Assembly: GCA_029934095.1 (NCBI GenBank)
Contig: JAOZMV010000002.1
Coordinates: 12,674 to 23,768, forward strand
Reading direction: 5' to 3'
Length of the DNA stretch: 11,095 bases
DNA from: Desulfuromusa sp.
Lineage (GTDB): Bacteria; Desulfobacterota; Desulfuromonadia; Desulfuromonadales; Geopsychrobacteraceae
Part shown: positions 7,590 through 11,095 of the stretch, piece after piece
Layout: each line of letters opens with the position of its first letter
Position numbering within the stretch: the stretch's first letter is position 1
Notes under the pieces: generated by a model
What the model saw: the letters and a program-made list of their open reading frames with translations, nothing else
What the model was told of the DNA's origin: nothing
Databases searched by the model: none
Made by a program: the position numbers and the translations under genes

Positions 7590-7841
7590 TCAACCATTGA
7601 CCGCTTTAGGGCATGTAGTGCAGGCCTCACCGCCACCGGCAGCGGGCGCTGGACAACTTTTCTCATGAGCATAACCTTGATCATACCAGCCACCCCCCTT
7701 AAGGGTAAAAGCCGTCTTGGAGATCATTTTTTTGGCTTGCCCGCCACAAAAGCGGCAGGTATCAATCGGTTCATCAGAAAACTTCTGCCGAACCTCAAAG
7801 TTCAAGCCACAATCTTCACATTTATATTCATACAACGGCAT
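7590..7841 (-). CDS. FmdB-family zinc-ribbon protein, 83 aa
   Basis: MPLYEYKCEDCG at the start, with C8-x2-C11 and C29-x2-C32, forms the small zinc ribbon of the FmdB/CxxC_CxxC_SSSS family. The family was named for a putative regulator of formamidase/amidase genes in Methylophilus, but its role in most bacteria is unknown. After the ribbon comes ISKTAFTLKGGGWYDQGY, usual for the family, and a Gly/Ala-rich tail carrying three more cysteines (C63, C74, C77, the last two as CTTC). Start ATG 7841 has GGAGG 7 bases upstream. It has its own promoter and terminator, so it is probably a single-gene unit. Its place next to folD may be ancestral linkage rather than shared function. Confidence 0.88.
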   Translation of the reverse strand: MPLYEYKCEDCGLNFEVRQKFSDEPIDTCRFCGGQAKKMISKTAFTLKGGGWYDQGYAHEKSCPAPAAGGGEACTTCPKAVNG

Positions 7842-7887
7842 AATTTAACCTCCATGTAGCTATTTACTCTCGGTCGAACAGCCGTGG

Positions 7888-7917
7888 ATAATAATTCGTC
7901 AAGGTCAGAGCTGTCAA
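7888..7917 (-). promoter_or_regulatory. Promoter of the FmdB-type gene
   Basis: On minus, a perfect TTGACA (7912-7917) and TATTAT (7888-7893) are 18 bases apart, placing the transcript start near 7881, about 40 bases before ATG 7841. The promoter sits 15 bases from the edge of repeat copy R2, which lies immediately upstream of it. Confidence 0.65.
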
Positions 7918-7932
7918 GAAAAGTTTATGCCC

Positions 7933-8096
7933 AGGAGTTTGTCGGGCTTTCGAGCCGTAGCGAGAAAATGACTGTTTAAGGGCAGATTTTTGATCGTTTG
8001 AGAGCGAATAGCCGTAGCTATTTGTCGAAAAGGATCGGAGATATGAACCAAACAGGCGTTTTCGCAGTAGGTTCTTGTAAGGCTCGACAGACTCCT
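7933..8096. repeat. Palindromic intergenic repeat, copy R2 (long form, 164 bp)
   Basis: Ends AGGAGTTTGTCGGGCTT (7933-7949) and AGGCTCGACAGACTCCT (8080-8096) are inverted repeats matching at 14 of 17. The symmetry continues inward: GCGAGAAAATGACTGTTT on the left faces TGCGAAAACGCCTGTTT (right half read on minus), GATCGTTTGAGAGCGAATAGC faces GATCCTTTTCGACAAATAGC, and the centre is AATAGC-CGTA-GCTATT (8008-8023). The whole copy can thus fold as one long imperfect hairpin. A smaller hairpin, GGCTTTCGAGCC, lies near the left end. There is no open frame of note. It begins 12 bases after the DivIVA-gene stop and ends just before the FmdB-type promoter. Confidence 0.8.
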
Positions 8097-8108
8097 TGAG
8101 GAAAAATA

Positions 8109-8639
8109 TCAGGGGAAATCGAACCGGTCGTCAATATCCTCATCACTGATCAATGGTTCCAATAAGCGAGCCTGGTAACCATCCTCTTCAATTTGAAGGG
8201 TATCTATATCCATCAGCTTCAGGTGATTTTCAATAAGTGCCCGCAGACCACCTTCAAAGGTCATTTTTTGACGTCTGATCTCCTGGATTTCACTGATTAA
8301 TTGCATCCGACGCTCATTGGCATCTCGAACCACCCGTTCTCCCTCAAGATGAGCCCCTGCGACAACAATCTCAGCCTCTTTCCGTGCGTTGATTTTCAAC
8401 TCTTCGGTCACCTGTTGAGCTGTCATCAGCGTTTCCTGTAAGGTTTTTTCCCGATCACGCATTTGATCAAGAGAGGTGCGGGTTCTGGCCAGAGACTCCT
8501 TTAACTCATTATTTTGTTTATGCAACCGCTCAAGTTCATCCGCCAACATTTCCAGAAAATGATCAACAGCCGCCGTATCGTAACCGAATATACGGGATTT
8601 GAACTGATGTTGCTGTATCTCTATCGGAGTAATCCGCAT
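8109..8639 (-). CDS. DivIVA-domain protein
   Basis: A 176-aa coiled-coil protein. The first 30 residues, with MRITPIEIQQHQF, then RIFGYDTAAVDHFLEML, match the membrane-curvature-binding N-terminal domain of DivIVA (conserved F, GYD, VDxFL). A long charged heptad-like helix follows (about 30-145; residues such as ELERLHKQNNELKESL), then an acidic tail ending DEDIDDRFDFP. In Gram-positives DivIVA marks poles and septa; in Deltaproteobacteria its role is little known, and a place in division or envelope organisation is inferred. Two ATGs are adjacent (8642 and 8639); GAGGG lies 4 and 7 bases upstream respectively, so I favour 8639. It follows yggT by about 20 bases, the same pairing as ylmG-divIVA in Gram-positive division clusters. 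Confidence 0.88.
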   Translation of the reverse strand: MRITPIEIQQHQFKSRIFGYDTAAVDHFLEMLADELERLHKQNNELKESLARTRTSLDQMRDREKTLQETLMTAQQVTEELKINARKEAEIVVAGAHLEGERVVRDANERRMQLISEIQEIRRQKMTFEGGLRALIENHLKLMDIDTLQIEEDGYQARLLEPLISDEDIDDRFDFP

Positions 8640-8662
8640 CATTTATCCCTCTAAAAGTTCAA

Positions 8663-8947
8663 TCATTGAAGCAGCTGATATAAAAATGAAGCTATCATCT
8701 GCTGGAGAACTGAAAGGAGAATCAGTAGTGCGATTGGAGAAAAGTCAAAAGCCCCAGCTTGTAAAAACGGTAACAGCCGCCGCAACCGATAGAGGACCGG
8801 ATCAGTTGCACTATGAAGAAAGCGAACGATCGAATTATAGGGATCGGGATTGACCCAGGACACAAGCGCCCGGGCAACAATGATAAAAATATAGATACTA
8901 AATGCCAGATCGAGAATCCGGGCAATAGCAACAATCAGAACATTCAT
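8663..8947 (-). CDS. yggT: YggT/YlmG-family integral membrane protein
   Basis: 94 aa with two hydrophobic stretches (about 3-27 and 68-93) joined by the conserved family segment SWVNPDPYNSIVRFL, then TDPVLYRLRRLLP, then FDFSPIALLIL. YggT/YlmG proteins are small membrane proteins; relatives in Gram-positives and plastids are linked to division or membrane distribution, and the exact activity is not settled. Start ATG 8947 has AAGGGTG about 8 bases upstream. It has a strong promoter of its own and leads a two-gene unit with the DivIVA-domain gene. The proC and ylmE/ylmF genes often found beside this pair are not in the window. Confidence 0.92.
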   Translation of the reverse strand: MNVLIVAIARILDLAFSIYIFIIVARALVSWVNPDPYNSIVRFLHSATDPVLYRLRRLLPFLQAGAFDFSPIALLILLSVLQQMIASFLYQLLQ

Positions 8948-8995
8948 ATTTGAAACACCCTTCTTTGATGATAAAAGTTACTATAATTTTAAGTT

Positions 8996-9024
8996 TTTAT
9001 ACCGAAAGGGAGGAACCCTGTCAA
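8996..9024 (-). promoter_or_regulatory. Promoter of the yggT-divIVA unit
   Basis: On minus, a perfect TTGACA (9019-9024) and TATAAA (8996-9001) are separated by 17 bases, the best sigma70-like promoter in the window. The start would be near 8989, with a leader of about 42 bases. One arm of an inverted repeat overlaps the -35 box by two bases. Confidence 0.72.
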
Positions 9025-9046
9025 ACGATTCCCGTCATCAGGGTTC
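9013..9046. repeat. Inverted repeat GAACCCTG/CAGGGTTC over the yggT -35
   Basis: Perfect 8-bp arms at 9013-9020 and 9039-9046 with an 18-base gap. No T-run follows on either strand, so it is not a plain terminator. Its position across the yggT -35 region would suit a regulator-binding site. The 18-base gap is long for a single dimer site, so chance or an RNA hairpin in an upstream aroG transcript remains possible. Confidence 0.4.
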
Positions 9047-9072
9047 AACAAGCTTATCAGCAACAGAGAGTT

Positions 9073-9101
9073 TTGACTTAGGCTGCTAAACCCGCTAAGC
9101 T
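9073..9101 (+). promoter_or_regulatory. Candidate promoter region of the DAHP synthase gene
   Basis: TTGACT (9073-9078) is followed after 17 bases by TAAGCT (9096-9101), a poor -10. The same stretch carries a 5-bp inverted repeat CTTAG/CTAAG (9077-9081, 9095-9099) and a GCTAA direct repeat (9085, 9094). An alternative is TTAACG (9114-9119) with TATAAA (9136-9141), 16 bases apart, which would start transcription only about 7 bases before the ATG. I cannot choose between them. Confidence 0.35.
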
Positions 9102-9154
9102 ACTTCAACACAATTAACGAGAAGAAATATCCCACTATAAATAAGGTCAAAATA

Positions 9155-10204
9155 ATGGTTCAAACAAACAATCTGAACGTCCTCGAAGTTTCCCCGATTA
9201 TTGCCCCCTCTGACCTGAAACAGGTTTTCCCTCTGCCACTTTCAGGAGCAAATTTTGTCAACGACAGCCGCAATACCATCAAATCAATACTTAAAGGGGA
9301 AGACAAACGACTGCTCACAGTTGTCGGTCCTTGCTCCATCCACGATCCACTCGCGGCGATTGAATATGCGAAGCGGCTGGCCAAGCTTGCGGAGGAACTT
9401 CAGGATCAGCTGTTTATCATCATGCGGGTCTATTTTGAAAAACCACGGACAACTGTTGGCTGGAAGGGTTTGATTAACGACCCTGACATGGATGGCAGCC
9501 ATCAGATATCTAAAGGGCTGGGCGTTGCTCGACAACTGTTTTGTGCCATAACCGACATACGCCTCCCTATTGCCAGCGAAATGCTCGACCCGATCACACC
9601 ACAATACCTTTCCGATATGATCAGCTGGGGAGCTATCGGTGCCCGAACAACTGAATCACAGACCCATAGAGAGATGGCGAGTGGGCTCTCTTTTCCTGTC
9701 GGGTTTAAAAATGGAACCGATGGTGGACTGAAAATCGCACTGGACGCGATGTCCGCGTCCTGTCGCGCACATAGTTTTCTTGGCATCAACTTCGAGGGGC
9801 GCTCTTCTATCGTCCACACCTCTGGTAACCCGGACATCCACATGGTCTTGCGTGGTGGTGATAGCGCACCAAACTACTATCCCGAAGAGGTGAAAAAGGC
9901 GGCTGAATTGCTCAAGGCAAAACAACTACCCCCGGCCATCATGGTCGATTGCAGCCATGCAAACTCCTACAAAGACCACACCCGTCAGGGAGAAGTTCTG
10001 GATAATATTGTCGAACAACTGATGACGAACCCGGACTCAATTTCGGGAGTGATGATTGAAAGTAATCTGCATGCCGGTAACCAGACTCTTCCTGACAACC
10101 TTAATCAGCTTCAATATGGGGTCTCAATCACCGATAAATGTGTCGACTGGGATACCACTGTAGAAATGCTGACCAAGACACACCGGAGATTAAAACAGCG
10201 GTAA
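9155..10204 (+). CDS. aroG: 3-deoxy-7-phosphoheptulonate (DAHP) synthase, class I (AroF/AroG/AroH type)
   Basis: Condenses phosphoenolpyruvate with erythrose 4-phosphate, the first step of the shikimate pathway to aromatic amino acids (EC 2.5.1.54). 349 aa, matching the E. coli isozymes. Residues of the known active and metal sites can be seen at nearly the same positions: VVGPCSIHDP (metal ligand Cys60), MRVYFEKPRTTVGWKG (Arg91, Lys96), GARTTESQTHREMASG (Arg164), GFKNGTDGG (Lys185), LRGG (Arg233), DCSHANS (His268), GVMIESNLHAGNQ (Glu302) and SITDKC (Asp327). This type is feedback-inhibited by an aromatic amino acid through its N-terminal extension, which is present here; which amino acid cannot be told, so the symbol aroG stands for the type, not the isozyme. 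Start ATG 9155 has a modest TAAGG 8 bases upstream. It appears to be a single-gene unit, divergent from yggT and convergent with the DUF3467 gene. Confidence 0.95.
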   Translation: MVQTNNLNVLEVSPIIAPSDLKQVFPLPLSGANFVNDSRNTIKSILKGEDKRLLTVVGPCSIHDPLAAIEYAKRLAKLAEELQDQLFIIMRVYFEKPRTTVGWKGLINDPDMDGSHQISKGLGVARQLFCAITDIRLPIASEMLDPITPQYLSDMISWGAIGARTTESQTHREMASGLSFPVGFKNGTDGGLKIALDAMSASCRAHSFLGINFEGRSSIVHTSGNPDIHMVLRGGDSAPNYYPEEVKKAAELLKAKQLPPAIMVDCSHANSYKDHTRQGEVLDNIVEQLMTNPDSISGVMIESNLHAGNQTLPDNLNQLQYGVSITDKCVDWDTTVEMLTKTHRRLKQR

Positions 10205-10231
10205 AAGATACCTATCAATCTCAGGTAAAAT

Positions 10232-10528
10232 TCAGTGCTTTGACTGATTGTCTGACTGACTGTCCGTTCCAATCAGGTCGATAGCACCATACTTTTTTTC
10301 ATAACGATCAACATTGGTCTGCAACGCAAGCAACAACCGCTTTGCATGGTGTGGTGAAGTGATCAAACGGGAATGAACCCGCGCCTTGGCAGCCTGAGGT
10401 TGAATGTAGATACAATCAATCACAAATTCGCTCTCATTGTGGTTAACCACCGCCATATTAATATATTGACCAGATGCAACATCGTCATTCATCTGAATCT
10501 CAAGCTTCATTTCCTGTTCATTTTCCAT
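10232..10528 (-). CDS. DUF3467-family protein, 98 aa
   Basis: A small cytoplasmic protein of unknown function. The family pattern is clear: a central strand-rich part (YINMAVVNHNESEFVIDCIY), then AKARVHSRLITSPHHAKRLL and ALQTNVDRYEKKYGAI, the conserved SR-hydrophobic-SPxHAKRLL block of DUF3467. The C-terminal tail (SQSDNQSKH) is low in complexity and coded by repeated GACTGA-like steps. ATG 10528 has GGAGG 7 bases upstream. The unrecognised 106-aa gene ends 28 bases upstream on the same strand, so they probably form one transcript. Only 27 bases separate its stop from the convergent DAHP synthase stop; just a weak 5-bp hairpin (10209-10227) lies there. Confidence 0.85.
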   Translation of the reverse strand: MENEQEMKLEIQMNDDVASGQYINMAVVNHNESEFVIDCIYIQPQAAKARVHSRLITSPHHAKRLLLALQTNVDRYEKKYGAIDLIGTDSQSDNQSKH

Positions 10529-10556
10529 AGTTCAGCCTCCATGGTGTGCAAAAGTT

Positions 10557-10877
10557 TTAAAGATCATTCAAGAGTCGATAAATCCCCTGTTCCAACTCCC
10601 AGATAATATCAACAGCTCTCTGATGGCCATCCTTCTCCAGCATCACGCGAGCGCGATCAAGATAACCATGGGCGTCTAACAGCACAGGCGAAAGTTTAGC
10701 TTCCAGTTGAAATTGTGGAATTTCACCCACGGAGTCAACCAGATCCTGTAATTCTTCCGTGGCAATATCGACCAATCTCAAGGCTTTATTGGTACTCTCA
10801 GGCAAAATTTCATAGAGATGATCTGATTCTTGATCAATACGCTCCAGAATCTGCCGATAGCGTTCTGAAATTGACAT
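10557..10877 (-). CDS. Unrecognised 106-aa, probably all-helical protein
   Basis: I do not recognise a family. From ATG 10877 it reads MSISERYRQILERIDQESDH and continues with mostly helix-favouring residues, many Leu/Glu/Arg/Asp in heptad-like spacing, no cysteine, no membrane segment and no signal peptide. A small cytoplasmic helical bundle is likely. The frame is open further upstream (to 11093), but those codons run through the promoter region and repeat copy R3 and look non-coding. ATG 10877 has AAGGG about 8 bases upstream and a promoter candidate above it, so I use this start. It is followed by the DUF3467 gene after 28 bases. Coding status is supported by the ribosome site, position and sensible composition, not by homology. 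Confidence 0.7.
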   Translation of the reverse strand: MSISERYRQILERIDQESDHLYEILPESTNKALRLVDIATEELQDLVDSVGEIPQFQLEAKLSPVLLDAHGYLDRARVMLEKDGHQRAVDIIWELEQGIYRLLNDL

Positions 10878-10917
10878 AATATTTTCCCTTTGCGGTAAAA
10901 TGGCTCTATGCGACGGC

Positions 10918-10946
10918 ATCCTATGTAAAGGAGGAAAAAAGATCAA
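10918..10946 (-). promoter_or_regulatory. Candidate promoter of the 106-aa/DUF3467 gene pair
   Basis: On minus, TTGATC (10941-10946) and TAGGAT (10918-10923), 17 bases apart, each four of six to consensus. The start would fall near 10911, about 34 bases before ATG 10877. Moderate at best; the spacing and the lack of another candidate are the main support. Confidence 0.4.
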
Positions 10947-11024
10947 CAGAAACAATAACGCTTCCCTCTTACAGGTTGACTTTGGTCTTCTCAGGCTGGT
11001 AATTTCAACCACAATGGACAACAC

Positions 11025-11095
11025 GCTAGCAGCCTGTCGAACTATCTGGGCTGAAGCGAAAATTTGGTTGTTTGAGATCAGATTTTGGCTCATTT
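11025..11095. repeat. Palindromic intergenic repeat, copy R3 (partial, runs off the window)
   Basis: Positions 11025-11045 match the end of R1 (833-853 read on minus) at 18 of 21. The following bases align with the left half of R2 in the same order: GTCG, then GAAGCGAAAAT against GTAGCGAGAAAAT, then TTGTTTGAG against CTGTTTAAG, then CAGATTTTGG against CAGATTTTTG. It is therefore the left half of a long-form copy whose right half should lie beyond base 11095. It lies upstream of the 106-aa gene. Confidence 0.65.

Noticed and set aside
774..8096. CRISPR array or insertion sequence to explain the repeated motifs
   Set aside because: The copies are kilobases apart, in different orientations and with different interiors; no regular spacers and no transposase frame.
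10209..10227. Hairpin TACCT/AGGTA between the convergent DAHP synthase and DUF3467 genes as a terminator
   Set aside because: Only five base pairs and no proper T-run; too weak to call.
10927..10941. Strong plus-strand ribosome-site-like AAAGGAGG
   Set aside because: No start codon at a suitable distance opens a frame of any length on plus; on minus it is the pyrimidine-rich promoter spacer.
10878..11093. N-terminal extension of the 106-aa protein by 72 residues (open frame to ATG 11093)
   Set aside because: The extension reads through repeat copy R3 and the promoter candidate, has an unnatural composition, and the internal ATG 10877 has a proper ribosome site.

Overview
The window looks like core chromosome from an anaerobic Deltaproteobacterium of the Desulfuromonas/Pelobacter/Geobacter type. 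This is inferred from gene content, the split glycine dehydrogenase, the company of YggT, DivIVA, FmdB and DUF3467 proteins, moderate GC, and a dispersed palindromic repeat family. No database search was run. Almost everything is coded on the minus strand; only a TonB-family gene and a DAHP synthase lie on plus.

Layout, left to right. The 5' two thirds of pta (phosphate acetyltransferase) runs off the left edge on minus. A divergent intergenic region with a 76-bp palindromic repeat separates it from a plus-strand TonB-family gene. That gene ends against a strong hairpin terminator, which closes a minus-strand operon read from right to left: folD, gcvT, gcvH, gcvPA, gcvPB. Upstream of folD are its own good sigma70-type promoter, a second hairpin terminator, and a small FmdB-type zinc-ribbon gene with its own promoter. 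A 164-bp palindromic repeat then precedes a two-gene minus unit (yggT, then a DivIVA-domain gene). A divergent control region leads to a plus-strand class I DAHP synthase. The right end holds a minus pair (an unrecognised 106-aa helical protein, then a DUF3467 protein), and a third repeat copy runs off the edge.

How the genes fit together. GcvPA/GcvPB decarboxylate glycine onto the lipoyl arm of GcvH. GcvT releases ammonia and passes the methylene carbon to tetrahydrofolate. FolD interconverts that methylene-THF with 10-formyl-THF. The operon is therefore a self-contained glycine/one-carbon module, lacking only lipoamide dehydrogenase (L protein) and the lipoylation enzymes, which must be encoded elsewhere. 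Pta (acetyl-CoA/acetyl phosphate) and DAHP synthase (entry to the shikimate pathway) are separate units of central metabolism.

No stretch above 300 bases lacks a gene; the longest gap (7842-8108) is filled by a promoter and a repeat. I see no tRNA, rRNA, CRISPR array, transposase or phage gene. The least ordinary feature is the repeat family, found three times in 11 kb and always between genes. I do not see a convincing new multi-gene system.
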